NCBI GenBank assembly: GCA_020536535.1
Contig: JAHLWZ010000843.1
Coordinates: 1 to 64,000 of the forward strand
Length of the DNA: 64,000 nt
Reading direction: 5' to 3'
From: Pelomyxa schiedti
Lineage: Eukaryota; Evosea; Pelobiontida; Pelomyxidae
Shown here piece by piece: positions 25,182 to 36,941 of the stretch (within the stretch, counting starts at the first letter, position 1; the number at the start of each line of letters is the position of its first letter). A program made the position numbers and the translations under genes. The notes under the pieces were generated by a model. The model was not told where the DNA came from. It ran no database searches and saw only the letters and a program-made list of their open reading frames with translations.

Positions 25182-28100
25182 ATGGAAAATCAGATTTGGG
25201 CGAATCCAGAACAAAACCCAAAATTACACGCCGCCACGGGGAAGAACGCAAAGAGGAAGAAGGCAGCCGCGAGGGCAGCTGCCGCAAACCGTGACGAATC
25301 CGACGAGAGTTCCTCTGACAACAGCGAAGCCCCAGAGGCCCCCGATTCCCCGAGGAGGGCCACGGGCAAGCCTGAGGACGACCCCGTCTCCTCCTCTGAG
25401 GAAAACGACCAACACGACGAAGGCGCGGGCGCCAGCGCGGCCGCCACCACGAGCAGGGGCAAGGGCGGGCGCGGGAAGAGCCGCGCGGCCCCCAAGCCCG
25501 CCGCGACCCGCACGGGCCCGGCGGCGGCTCCCCCTGCGCAGCCAGCCGCGGCGGCCCCCACTCCGGGCCGCAGGCAGGCACGCCCAGCGCGCAACCCCCA
25601 GCTGGCAGTGATCAGATTCCTGCGAGAGGAATGCAGCCGCCACAGGGCGGAGGCCAGCTCGAGCACCCCCACTGGGCCAAGTGCCACGACTGGTAGTACT
25701 GGTGCTGCTGCTGCTGCTGTTACGACCACTGCTAGTACGACGGCCACGAGCTGCGGGGGAGACGATTATGGGTGCGCGCGGGAGGCGCTTGAGAAGCTGC
25801 GGGAGAAGCACGGGGTGAGGGCCGCCGCCCATAATTCCCACCCGCAGCTGTTTGCCCTCAAGTACGTGCAGCACGAGTGCGCCCCTGAGAGACTGGCGGA
25901 CCTGAATGGCGTACCAGCTGGATGCAGGGGTCTGGTGCTGAGCCATTCGCGGAATTCCGGGGGTTGCGAGTGGGCCGTTGTTGCCAGGCCCTTTGACAAG
26001 TTTCTCAATTATGGGGAACCTTTGGTAATTGCATCTTTGTGTTGTTTCTGTTTAATCTCTTGCTGGTTCTGGTTTTATTTCTTTGGTATTCGAAAACCCT
26101 AAACAAAACAAAAAGGCTCCAGAGATGGATTGGGGTAAATGCAAGATATATGAAAAAATTGATGGAACTCTGTGCATTTTATACTTCTACAATGGTGAAT
26201 GGATAATGAGTACAGGCGGAAGTGCTGATGGAATGGGCCAAGTCAAGTCTGCTAGTGAGAACAATGGTCACCCAATTATTTCTGTCCCACCTTTTTTTTT
26301 AGGTACTTTGACTTTCTGTGATCTTTTTTGGAGAATATTTAAGAAAAGTGGTTACTCTACACCCTCATCACCAGAGGCAATTAATTACACTTTCATGTTT
26401 GAACTCGTCTCCCCTCTCAATCGGGTACTCATACCATATGACACTGAGGCTCTTTATCTACTTGGAGCTAGGTCGATTCAAACTGGTTCCGAACTCGATC
26501 CGGCGCAGGCAAGCAGATTAGCTGGTGTTCCCTACACATTGTGTCCACTGAGGGAAGGTCTATGCACCTACGAGCAGGTGATACATGCTCTTAGAATGTG
26601 TGACCCACTCAAGCATGAGGGGTTTGTAGCAGTTGATTACACACGTGGTATCAGGGTCAAAGTAAAACACCCTGCATATGTATGCATGCATCATGCACTG
26701 GGTGACAAGCACTGGGGTGCTGATAGATTAATAGAGATTGTGAGAAGTGCTGAAGTGGGTGAAGTTCTGGCATACTTCCCTGAACTGAAAGGAAGGATTG
26801 AGGAAATGGCTGACATCTATTCTAAAATAGAGCAGAAAATGACAACAGAATGGGAAGCCTGCAAGTCTATAGATAGGAAGAAATTTCAGATATTTTTGTG
26901 CAATACTCCATTCCCTGATACTATGGAAGCACTACGAAGCGGGAAATGTACCTCAGTTCGTGATTTCCTTGCCAGTGTTGAGATAAAGAAACTTCGAGAG
27001 ATGTTTGGTATCTCTTCCGGGAAAGAAAAAGACAAAAGAAAACGAAATAAGCGGGGGAAGGCACAAGAGAACGAGACCAACTTGGAGAATGGAACAAGTG
27101 AAGCAAACGAGCCTCTCGATCGGCTCGAGGAAATACATCCTCAATATAGGATAGTCCATGGCTCAGAGGACTCTGTGGATCTCGACGTAGTTTACATTGT
27201 TGCAAATATGCCCTCAGTAGCTCAGTGTCACGCTTTTTGCAACGCAGGGGCAAGTTCAAGCCCAGTAGAAAACCGAAACATCGCAACCGTGTCAAATGGA
27301 GTCATATCAAAGTGTCTAAAGGGGCTACCAGATGAACTAAACAATGCCATTAGAAGAACTTTCAAGCTCCACGTAGAAAACAATTCCCTAGTGTGCCCAA
27401 TTCTTAGGAATACAGGCAGAGATATCAATGGGAAAGCTAGAGTATCCCTGCAGTCCATCCTTGGGTTACTAATACACAACACAGATGCAGAAACTAGAGC
27501 AGGTAGGCATTTTCTGACACTTCTCAGAAATTAACTTGGAAAAGTAATCGAATCGGCTGTGAAAAGTGCCCTCCACTCGCAGGATATACAATCCATGGCT
27601 AATGCACTTAAGACCATTACTCTTCAAGCAGTTATCCCTGTACTCGGAGTTGAAGAACGCAAGCGGATTGCCTTTCAGGTTGGACAACTACTTGTAAGTT
27701 TCACTTGCATTCATTTTTAATTAATTTAAAACAGCTAGGCCTTGATTCAAAATGTCGAACTTTACACAAAGAAGGAAATCAGTGATTACTTCCCTGAAAC
27801 TCGCCCATTGTTGTATCGAAAGCCGGTGCTATCTCCAGAAGAAAGTGACCTGTTCATCCAGTCGCTGTAAGTTCTTAATGGCATTTAATGAATATTCACT
27901 CTACTAGTCTCCGATTATGTAATTCCATTTCATCTCGTAATACGACAGTTCCTCTGCAAATTCCTCCAGAATGCTTCGCCCTTCCCAAACCCATTGAGTC
28001 ACTTTGTATATTTGACTTTGATGCCACCCTTTTTGCTTCTCCTTCTCCAAATCCCTCTCTGTGGACTGAGTCGAGCCTGCGAATCTTGAACTCAACGTGG

Positions 28101-29290
28101 GTGTGTATCTGCTCACCTCATTTCAAGAAGGAATAACATTGTGAAGGAAGAAGGAGGCCTTAATTGGTTTGGTTCTGCTGAGTCATTAAATCCTCCTTAT
28201 GTACCGCAACTGGCTCCTGAGTCTTTTTGGACTGCCTCTCTTGTTTGTGCTCATGACTGTTTTTAATAATTCTAACACTACTTGAAAGGTCACCAGATTT
28301 AAAGCGATCTCTGGGTTGACAGGAAAAGTCCTCCTCACTGGCCGCACACAAATGCACTCTGCACGACTCCTAGACCTCCTTTCACAACAAGGCCTTCAAT
28401 TTGATTTGGTGATTGTGCGCGAGCTCCAACGCGCACCTGGTCACCAATCAGGCTTATCTGATTGCCTTCGCACAGTAATTGGGTCTTGGTGCATGCCCTC
28501 TCTTCGATTCAAACAGGAGGCAATTAAGCATCTGCTACAGGCCAATCCACATGTTCACACTATCGAGCTTTGGGATGATAATGAAGCACAGATGACTGAA
28601 ATAGCCAAGCACGCAACACTGTTTAGTTCACCAGGAACGACCACTTCTTCACACCTTGTGGTACCCCACAGAACGATTCTGTCCCAAACTGCGGAACGCG
28701 ACCTCGTATCGCGACTAATTGCCAGTTCTCCTAACAAATTCTCGCTCCATGAAACTACCTCCTACGTTGCAGCCGTACTGAACCCAGCCAGCAAAGAGAG
28801 GTTACTTTCAGCCATAACCATTCCAGAAGGCTGGACAATTCATGCCACGCACATGACTATTCACCTCGGTCCCGTGCGAAACAAACCCTCACGCGAATCC
28901 AAACCCAAAGCCAACCCCAAAGGTGCCAACAAAAAATCCGGCAAAACCTCAAAGGCAAACAAAAGGGGACCAGATAGCACAAATTCCGACGAAGAGGACA
29001 ACAACAATTCCACTGAATCAGTGCACTACAAACTAGGAGAGCAAATGGAAATAATAGCTACTGCAGTGGGAAGAACAGCCAAGGCTCTTGCTGTCAAAGT
29101 GGAGGGAGTTCCAACAAGCAGGAGATTGTGTGACACCGGTGGGGTACCACACGTCACAATTGCAACTAACACTGCTGGAGGCAAGCCAAAGGACAGCAAG
29201 GAGATTCACGCGTGGGAACCTCTTGCCGCTCCCATAACCCTCACCGGCCTAGTCACCGCTGTGCAACAGTTAAGCCTCACAGCGACGTGA
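25182..29290 (+). CDS. RNA-repair protein: RNA ligase, HAD-like and 2H phosphoesterase domains
   Basis: The start ATG at 25182 opens a GC-rich, disordered Lys/Ala/Ser N-terminus. A T4-Rnl1-like ligase domain follows: GCRGLVLS, then the nucleotidyl-Lys motif KIYEKIDGTL, and FMFELVSPLNRV and GFVAVDYTRGIRVKVKHPAYV for later motifs (III/IV/V). Next comes a HAD-type domain with CIFDFDATLF (DxD), LLTGRTQMH and ELWDDNEAQM, as in the HAD domain of 'Swiss Army Knife' RNA repair proteins. The C-terminus shows two HxT motifs (HMTIHLG and PHVTIATN), the signature of 2H cyclic phosphodiesterases. This parallels the ligase, kinase and cyclic-phosphodiesterase arrangement of fungal/plant tRNA ligases, with HAD in place of the kinase, so break repair in tRNA or mRNA is inferred. 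One exon of 1.45 kb is unusually long for this window. Confidence 0.8.
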
Positions 29291-29449
29291 CACCGGCACC
29301 AACAAGCACAACAAAAAGAAAACCAAAACCCAAAAAAAGAAGCGACACATTTCCGTTTCCTGTCATTTTCACAAAACACACCAAAACCTCGTTATGTGTA
29401 CAACGAAACTTAGTGACACAGCACAGAAAACCAACAAACAACAAAAAAA

Positions 29450-30377
29450 ATGGGAAACGGACCGTCGAAAGCAGAGCTCGAGGAGCTTCATAGACAGTTT
29501 GGAAGTACCTTTTCATAAGCCTCTTTGAAACAACAAAATTGCCCACCTTTCATACACATAACCGAAACCGTTTGCAAGTCGATTGAGAATTAAAACGCAA
29601 CAACGATGCGGCCATTGACTCGACCCATAAGTTAGCATCGAGGACCTCAAGACACACGCCAAGGCGTTCAGAGAGGTCAATGGCGCGATGACATTGGCAG
29701 ACTTTAGGAGATTCTCAATGGAGTCGTCGACGCAGCTACCACCAGGAGTCATTGAGAAGATATTTTTCGCTTTTGACAGGAACAGAGACGGGTTTGTTTC
29801 TGCCACCCCCCCCTTTTTTTTCCCCTTTTGCTCATTGGGACCAAAAGGAGAATAGATGTCAGAGAGTATTTGATGATGATATCCTTAACTAGAGGAGGAA
29901 CTCTTGGTAAGTCCAAATAATTGTTATAGCACAAAGTGTAACAGTGGGGGGGAAAAAAAAATTCCAGATGAGAAACTACAGGGTAAAAAAATGTGCTGAT
30001 GATACGTTCCATTCATTGTATTTCACAGCTTCATTTGATATCTTTGATTCCAACAGAGATGGGAAACTCGAGAAGTATGAAGTCCGAAGTCTACTTGAAG
30101 CCGCCAACGTCACAGTATCCTCCGCCCCTTAATTCCTTCTCTACTTAATGAATATTAGTATGCCGGTTCTATAAGCCTTGGACTTACGCCACAGATGGAA
30201 GCTCACGTAAATGATCTTGTTGAACAAACCTTTGAATTGTCAGATACCAATCATGTAGGTGATTCCATAATTTTTTTCAATTCCAACATGAAACAGGACG
30301 GTTTTATTGATAGGGAAGAATTTGTCCACGCCTTCAAGACACACCCCAAAGTACTTGAATTTTTCAAGCAGTTATGA
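29450..30377 (+). CDS. N-myristoylated EF-hand calcium sensor (calcineurin-B/NCS-like)
   Basis: The protein begins MGNGPSKAELEEL, a good N-myristoylation signal. EF-hand loops visible are FDRNRDGRIDVREY (split by an intron after the DG), FDSNRDGKLEKYE and a C-terminal loop split by an intron (SDTN ... QDGFIDREEF). Canonical Ca-binding positions Asp-x-Asn-x-Asp-Gly and the final Glu are present in the second and third. At about 190 residues after splicing it fits calcineurin B, CIB or neuronal calcium sensor families; I cannot separate these by eye. Exons are joined by four or five introns. It follows the RNA ligase on the same strand with 159 bases between. Confidence 0.75.
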
Positions 30378-30651
30378 GACTCTAGCTCTCTATACAAGTA
30401 ATATAAAACACTATCCTATAAAATAGTTCTTTCCTCGAATCCCATCACTTTCTCATTCAACACCAATAATCACTCAAGACTTCCATGTTCGGAGGTTGGT
30501 CGTGTCTTGTGAAATGTTCCTTAGGCTCTGTGCCACTATCGAATTTCACTTTGTGGCTCTTCTTAGAATATAATGACGATTTTAATTCATGCTAAGTTTT
30601 GGATTGTACACAATAGGGAAAGAAGCCAACCAGTCTGCCTTTGTGGGGATG
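30378..30651. other. Intergenic space between convergent genes
   Basis: About 270 bases, A/T-rich, between the EF-hand stop and the RhoGEF stop. Nothing is recognised. Confidence 0.5.
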
Positions 30652-33047
30652 TCAGCTCTTTTTTCTCTGGGCTGTGTCTGTTTGGTTTTGTCTGGGGGAG
30701 GTGGTTTGTAGGGAGGGTGTTGTTGATGGGGTTGGGGTAGCGGCTGTTGGGTTCGGCAAGGCCGGTGAGGGTGCTGCTGGGACGGTGGAGGGAGTGGCAG
30801 ACGAGGGAGAGGATGTGGATGGTGTGCTTTGTTTTTGGAAGCAGCTGTCGCAAACCCGCTGCTTGAAGGTCTCCGAGGGAAGCATCAATTTGCTTTTGGA
30901 ACATCCACCACATACGACTTTCCCACATAGCCTGCAGTGGTGCTGTTTTCCGCGATGTAAGGGAAAGAACATGAAGAGAATGTGGAACATGCCCTTCTAT
31001 TGAGTATGCCAAAGTCAGTATCACATATCACGCAGTTACGTGTTTCCCCGTCGGGCTGATAGCGGTTTCTTCTTGTAAAAACGGAGAGGGGTTACTAACC
31101 TGCCACACAGGGGCCTCAAAAGACGACCCCTGATCGTTTGCTGGCTCCGCAATAACAGTGCCAGAACTGTCTTTTATAAATCGTTTCTTTTTAGATTTGA
31201 TCTTTTCATTCTTGAGTTAATGTAAATTCTAATGATTCTGTACAAACATCTTTCACAGCGTTTTGGAGGTCCGTAACCCAGGAGTTTTTCTCTTCAGGGG
31301 TTTCTGTATAGGCAACAAATGATTTCTTTGCTGAGGCAATCTTGTGGACCATCAGCAAGGCACTGTCTGTGTGGGAGTACAGACCGAAAAAGCGTTTTGC
31401 AGTTTATCAGTATCAGCAATATCTTCGATATGCTTTACTTCCTCGAGTTGTAGAACTACTTGTCTTCCACCGTCATATATCAGAATATCATTAAACAGGA
31501 AGAAGGTCCGTTTTTTGTCTGTTTTGCGGCACCTCTTCCATATTTGGCCTTCTCGTAAAAACACCCGATGTGGTTCCACAAGCTAGTAAAATAAGTTTAC
31601 TTTACATCACCAAAATTGTGATGACGCACATTGAACCCAGAGAGAGGAGAACTGAGTTTCTGTTGAATTTCAAGTAATTTGCGGCCATTTTCTTGTAGCC
31701 GGATAGAGTCATTGACCTGAGCTGCTACTTCTTTGAGTTTGTTAGTCGCACCCACGAGATTGCCATAGTCTGGGTGAGTTGGGGGGGTATGGGAGACAAA
31801 ATCCTATGCATTTTGGTTGGAAAGCGTTCCAAATTAAGAAGGGAAGATAAACCAGACACCTCAAGTAGAAGTTTATATCTGGGCAGTCGTTGTACTGGCA
31901 AAATCAAAAAAGAGGGTAAATTAAGGCCTTTGCATTTCGGTTCAGTGAGCTTATCCTTACAAAATGAGTTTTTTTGGGGGAAACTCGGTTGCTGGTACTT
32001 GGAGAAATTTGGTAAAAAAGACATTTTTCTCTAAATCGTCCAGAGTGGAAAAGCAGTTATTGTAATTGCATGCATAAGTACTGTATAACTTCAGGAAGGG
32101 AATCTGACAAAGAAAGTAAACACTAATTAGATGAGTGTTAGGAAATACAAATTCAAGGAATTTGTCCCCAATTAAAGTTGTGGGTGTCCATTCGTCCATC
32201 CTTTCCTCCAACCCAGCCAATAACAAGCAATTTAACTTACAAATAAAAGTTAGAAAATAAGTACAACTCTGAAGCAAGTCACCTGCCAAATTTCTTGTAT
32301 ATTAGAGAATAAGGCATAAAGTTTGTCTGGAGGTATCTGATCAGATTTCATCAGTGGCTTGAGAAACACCTTCTCAACTATTAGCAGATAAGTTGGCACA
32401 TATTAAAATGCAAACCTCTACGCAAACGTGTATCTGCTCAACATATGTCCTCTCAGTGGTAAGTATTTCTTTTGCAATGTGGTTTCGCTTGTCGTCCGGG
32501 GTGCTGTTTTTGTTAGTCACTGCTGCAGAAACCGGTTTTAGCTCTTCGTGGATCGGGTGTTGGGGCTTAAACAGCATTGTATTCCGGCTATACATGCTAT
32601 TGCGTGGAAGTGATGTTGTCCCAAGAACAGACTTTCTGACCTGAAATAAAATGAACAAGTGGAGATTGTGGGCGATTGGCGTACGTCGGCCCCACTGTTC
32701 GCAGAGTTTGCGCTGGTGCCATTGGCCGTTTGCCCACCGTTACTTCCGGGGGTTGTTCCGGAAGCGTATAGCCCCTGATGGGGCAGTGAGGTTGCCTTTG
32801 GCAAAAACCCTGATGTGTTTGGTAGAGGTACAACAGGACCAGTAACGGCCGATTTGCTGCGTGTCAGCTTAGCACTAGCAGATGTATTGGTGTTGGCGTT
32901 TGTGTTTGTGTTAGCGCCGTTTGCTGTGGTTGAAGACTGGGAGAGATTCGAAGAAGTGCTCGTAGCGGCACCACTAGCCGGCACACTGGCACGTTGCACA
33001 GATCCCGAAGCACCAAGAGACGATGACGACGACGTTTTGTGCAGCAT
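30652..33047 (-). CDS. RhoGEF with DH, PH and FYVE domains (FGD-like)
   Basis: Starting at the ATG at 33047, a Ser/Asn/Thr-rich head (about 130 residues) precedes a DH domain: IAKEILTTERTYVEQIH, LKPLMKSDQIPPDKLYALFSN, LILPVQRLPRYKLLLE. A PH domain follows: EGQIWKRCRKTDKKRTFFLFND, ending ETPEEKNSWVTDLQNAV. A FYVE zinc finger comes last: CVICDTDF, then HHCRLCGKVVCGGCSK and RVCDSC. This is the FGD-family architecture: activation of a Rho/Cdc42 GTPase at PI3P- or phosphoinositide-rich membranes. Between CVICDTDF and HHCRLCG the frame changes and no convincing GT-AG pair was found, so one base may be missing or an unusual intron is used (about 30990-30940). The tail is Pro/Ser/Thr-rich. Eight or more introns. 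Confidence 0.8.
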
Positions 33048-33201
33048 GCTGCACCCAACACCACTCGGTTTGTTTTATTAATGTTTATGGGCAGTGAGAT
33101 CTCTTTCCCTTCTTTCAGGACAATCATGCCACACAAAAACCCAGTTTCACGAAACTCTGAAAGTAAACGATTTTTTTGGCAGGTGTTGCCTGCCAGTTGA
33201 G

Positions 33202-34408
33202 ATGGCAACATGCAATGCCCCGGTTATTACAGTTCATGATTATAAGTTGGTGGATGGAGATCCCTTGTCGGGTCCCGGGGTGGTTCCGTTTCAGGTCTGT
33301 CGCGTTCTCTTTGCTTTTTGATTGGGGGCGTTGGCGTCGCTGGGAGGAGGAGATCTCGGCACCACATTGACTCTCTTTTGCAATTGATTGGGTACAGCTG
33401 CTTTCGGACCTGCACCAGGAACTCGCTTGTCAAGACCAGTTTACGTGGGAAGTAAATGCCCCATACCTGGTTTTGTGTGGCGACACAGCTAATGGTACTA
33501 CATCTGCTTTTGGTGATTTCCTGCGGAAACAATCTCCTCGGTATCGAGGGATTTTTGTGGTTCCTGGGAATGTATGTCACCCATTGCTATTTAAAAAGAG
33601 AAAACCTCCTTTACAGCACGAATTCTACAAAAATGAATACCATGGAACACGACAAGCAATGCAAGCTCTCGAAGCAATCCCCAATGTACATGTTCTCGAC
33701 AGGAAGACATGCGTTGTAGAGGGAATAAAGTTGATTGGTGCCACTCTGTGGTCACAGACCGCTTCATCACAGCTCAACGACTTCACACTCATCAAAATTG
33801 CAGAGCCTGATGGGTATGCTGCTTTTTCTTACTGCTTTGCCTCCTCACTTTTTTTTTCTTTTTCCGACACAGGTCTACAAGGAAGCTAACTCCAAAAGAT
33901 ACCACGGCCTTTTTCCAACAAGAACTGGAATTTATAAAATCAGAAGTTGCAAGTGCTAAGGCCGCAGGTCAGCGTGTTTTAGTACTTACTCATCATTGTC
34001 CGTTGCGGAATGAACCCGGTTTTTCCACTGACTTGAGTTCATTTATTAAGAGCAACAAGCACATTTGTGTGTGGATGTATGGTCATACTCACTATTCCAT
34101 AAGAACGAGGTTTTTCCTGCTTTATGAATAACATCTCACTCAGCCCCAGATGTGGATCAACCCTCGTTATCAGCAATCAACTGGGGTATGCATATCAAAT
34201 GGGGGAAGTAGACAATAACTTCCATCCCGAATGTGTTGTGGCTATCAAGGCACCAACTGGTGACAGCAACGTCTGGGCAGGCAATTCCATCAAGCGAGCC
34301 AAACACCTTGAAGAGCTTGCAATGGAGGCCAAAATGGCCGCAACCCCAACAACTGCAGCACCTCCTCCACCCCCACCACCAAAAAAGCCCATGAAGAAAT
34401 CTTCATGA
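33202..34408 (+). CDS. Calcineurin-like metallophosphoesterase
   Basis: All metal-binding motifs of the family are visible across exons: SDLH (after the first intron), CGDTANG, VPGNHEF (the GNHE is restored by removing a 46-nt intron beginning GTATGTCACC), LTHHCP and GHTHYS. The protein is about 300 residues and ends with a Pro-rich, Lys-containing tail (a run of seven prolines). The start at 33202 gives a short N-terminal extension before the phosphoesterase fold. The substrate is unknown; relatives act on phosphoproteins, nucleotides or phosphodiesters. It is divergent from the RhoGEF, with 154 bases between starts. Confidence 0.8.
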
Positions 34409-34758
34409 AGAGAACAATTCACTCAATAGCAAATCACTTAGGTGTTAAGAATGTGAAGGAAAAGGTGAGAAATGTGCCGGACTGGACTGGGGTACCATTT
34501 CCCATCCCACAATTTAGTTCCACCGAAGAAAGAAACCTTTTTTATCGGGGATGATGAGAAAATGAATCTGGGGGTGGGTGAGAGGAGATTGGGCTGATGC
34601 ACGATCGTGTTGGTTGCGGATATCCCCTGGCTCGTGTTGTGCATTTCCCCATTGCCCTCACTCAAACCCAAAAAAATGAATACTTAATTAAATAATTTTT
34701 TTTATGTATTCCCGTTTGGACTTGTTGGGAGTTCTGGCATACAACTTTTAAAGATAAC
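34409..34758. other. Intergenic space between convergent genes
   Basis: 350 bases between the phosphoesterase stop and the intronless gene's stop. An ORF of 77 residues exists on the minus strand but has no features. Nothing is called. Confidence 0.5.
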
Positions 34759-35961
34759 TTAGAGGAATGCAAGTGTGGTTGAACTGTGGGGATAGCACCG
34801 AGTACGGAAACGGCACAGAGTCAATCCAGTCTGTGAATCAATCACAGCCCTGCATATGGTTGATGCGCCTGTTGAGGTTTCTTTTCCCGCAATGAGGCCG
34901 CGGTCCATGAGGGGCTGGTATTCATCATTTGGAAAAATGATAGAAGTGCAGGGTTGGCAGGTGAACACATTGTATGTGGCTTTCCCAGCCCTCACCAGCT
35001 CGTTGCCGGCCTTGCTGAAGCCCAGCCACCCAGTAGACAGCTTTGTCCTCTCACCTGTTGTGAGGTTTGAAACAAAGGCACCACAGGCACCATCATTCTC
35101 CACAGCAAAGGAGTGACCACTGGCATCATCAACGAAGAGGCAGGGGGGGGTGACATAGCACGACTCCCGTGTGGTCAGCTCCCTTCCCTCCTTCACAACA
35201 ACCAGGGACCCTGATGAAAAGCTCCTTTCCAGGTCCACAGTCATCACATTCCTCACGTGATCATATAGGCTCCTCATAAACTTGGCCAGAACTGAAGCCT
35301 CGTCACCGAACCCAATCAGGCCAGGCACAGTGTGTGAGAACACAACGTCAACATTCCAAGAATCCGGGATTTCAAGCGACACCCACAATGACTCAGGGGA
35401 GGGAATCGCTCTGTGGATGAATAGATTGCCTTTTGTGAAGCCCAGAGCCCACTTGTGGTTCCCCCAGAACCTGGAGATCTGCAACTCGGGAGTCCGGATG
35501 GTCCATACCCTGTTGTGACCAGGGCTCTTGGACCAGTCAATGATCTGGCTGGAGAACTGGCTGGAGACGGTCCCCTGCTTTCTGTAACACCTTGCCAGGA
35601 GCCTGTCACACCCCAGCCAGCACGAAAAGGTGTGGTCGTGGGTCCATTCGTCGGTCTCCTCGGCGCTGATGACGCCAAGCGTGGCGCCGATCGACGCGAC
35701 GATGTTCCGGCACGACTCGTTCACGCTCTTGACAATGAAGCGCCGCGCGGGAGTGAGCACCCAACGCTCGCCGATGAGCCTCACGACGTCGTTTGTGACG
35801 CGAGGTGGCCCCACAAACGACCGATTCCGGATTGTGGGCGGTGGGCACAACGCAAAGCACATCGCAACGGCTTGGTCTCGTGCGTCGATCGCAACTTCAA
35901 CAGTGCACGGGTGCATATTGGGAAAAAATTTTGGAGTCTCCAACTGGTTTTCAAAGACCAA
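34759..35961 (-). CDS. Intronless unknown protein of about 400 residues
   Basis: One uninterrupted frame of 400 codons, rare in this intron-rich window. Composition is mixed and globular, with regularly spaced Trp/Phe/Cys and short hydrophobic strands (HKWALGFTKGNLFIHRA, SLWVSLEIPDSWNVD), suggesting a beta-rich fold such as a propeller; this is an inference. The segment GERWVLTPARRFIVKSVN near residue 65 looks conserved but I cannot name its family. GC content is high throughout. The start could be the ATG at 35961 or the Met 15 codons later. It may belong to a lineage-specific family or derive from a retroposed copy. Confidence 0.6.
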   Translation of the reverse strand: MVFENQLETPKFFPNMHPCTVEVAIDARDQAVAMCFALCPPPTIRNRSFVGPPRVTNDVVRLIGERWVLTPARRFIVKSVNESCRNIVASIGATLGVISAEETDEWTHDHTFSCWLGCDRLLARCYRKQGTVSSQFSSQIIDWSKSPGHNRVWTIRTPELQISRFWGNHKWALGFTKGNLFIHRAIPSPESLWVSLEIPDSWNVDVVFSHTVPGLIGFGDEASVLAKFMRSLYDHVRNVMTVDLERSFSSGSLVVVKEGRELTTRESCYVTPPCLFVDDASGHSFAVENDGACGAFVSNLTTGERTKLSTGWLGFSKAGNELVRAGKATYNVFTCQPCTSIIFPNDEYQPLMDRGLIAGKETSTGASTICRAVIDSQTGLTLCRFRTRCYPHSSTTLAFL

Positions 35962-36076
35962 GTTGGGATAAGAACGGTGTTACTCCACGTTCGTTTGGGG
36001 GTGAAAAGTGTAGGGATGGAAGAGAATACCGAGGAACAAAAACATTCTTTTGTGTTTTTGGGACAATTGGCCCATA

Positions 36077-36868
36077 CTATGATCGTGGCTTTTTTGCGGT
36101 TGTGGGGCTGTTTGGGGGTGAGTTTGGTAGTGACGAGGACGAGGAAGGAGAAGGGGATGGCGACTGGTGGTGCCTTCGTTTGCTTCCTTTGTGGCTGTGC
36201 CTATGGCTGTGACTGTGGCCGTGTTTGTGGTGGTGTTTGTGGTGCCTCCGGTGTGCCCCATTGTCACTGCTGTCACCAGCACCCGGACCAGCCGCAGCGT
36301 CAGCGGTAGCGGTAGCAGTAGCACCACCACGTGTGTGCCTGTCTCTATCGGAATCGGAAGCGGAGGAAGAATTGTGCCCTTTGTCTCTGCTGGATTCCCT
36401 TTCCTTCCGGTGCCGGCTTTTGTGATGTGAACTCTCTTGTTCCAGTAAGGAACGGAGTTTATCGGCAGCTGCATTTGGTGGGGTTTCGTGGATGGGGGAT
36501 CTATTAATTGAATCGACCTGGAGGAAAATGCAATGTGAGTAGGAAACCAGTTGAGGAAGAACCTACTTGTTTCCTGACACCCAAAAGATATGTCGCGGCG
36601 CGAGGGTGGTTTGGGTTAATCCTTAGTGCAGCTTGAAATTTTGGGATGGCTTGTTCAAGTTGATTCAGTTTGACATGCCTATCCAAGAGTGAACAAATCT
36701 TTGGAGTTGAACGTGAACTTACGCACAACCCCAGGCAACATGGGCATCGGCATAATTTGGTACCACTTCAAGTACTTGTTTATACAGTGAAATTGCTTTA
36801 GCAGGATCTCCAGGTGTTTTATTGGCTATTTCCAATCCTCGTTCAACACTGGGTAGATATACAACCAT
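36077..36868 (-). CDS. TPR-repeat protein with Ser/His/Arg-rich tail
   Basis: Two TPR units are clear: DPAKAISLYKQVLEVVPNYADAHVAWGCA and, after an intron, KLNQLEQAIPKFQAALRINPNHPRAATYL (each shown across its helix pair). A long tail rich in Ser, Arg, His, Lys and Thr follows, ending KKPRS and TAG. TTC14-like splicing-associated proteins have TPRs followed by such tails, but the S1 domain of TTC14 is not seen, so only 'TPR protein, possibly nuclear' is supported. Start ATG at 36868 is the first in frame before the first TPR. It faces the SANT-like gene with 73 bases between starts. Confidence 0.65.
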
Positions 36869-36941
36869 GTTTTGGATTTGTAGACAGAGATTTGAATTGT
36901 ATGAGCCCAGGGAATTGAAAGATGAAAAAGGTCCTCCAGCA
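36869..36941. promoter_or_regulatory. 73-bp head-to-head intergenic space
   Basis: Separates the TPR gene start (minus) from the start of the SANT-like gene (plus). No element is identified. Confidence 0.35.
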
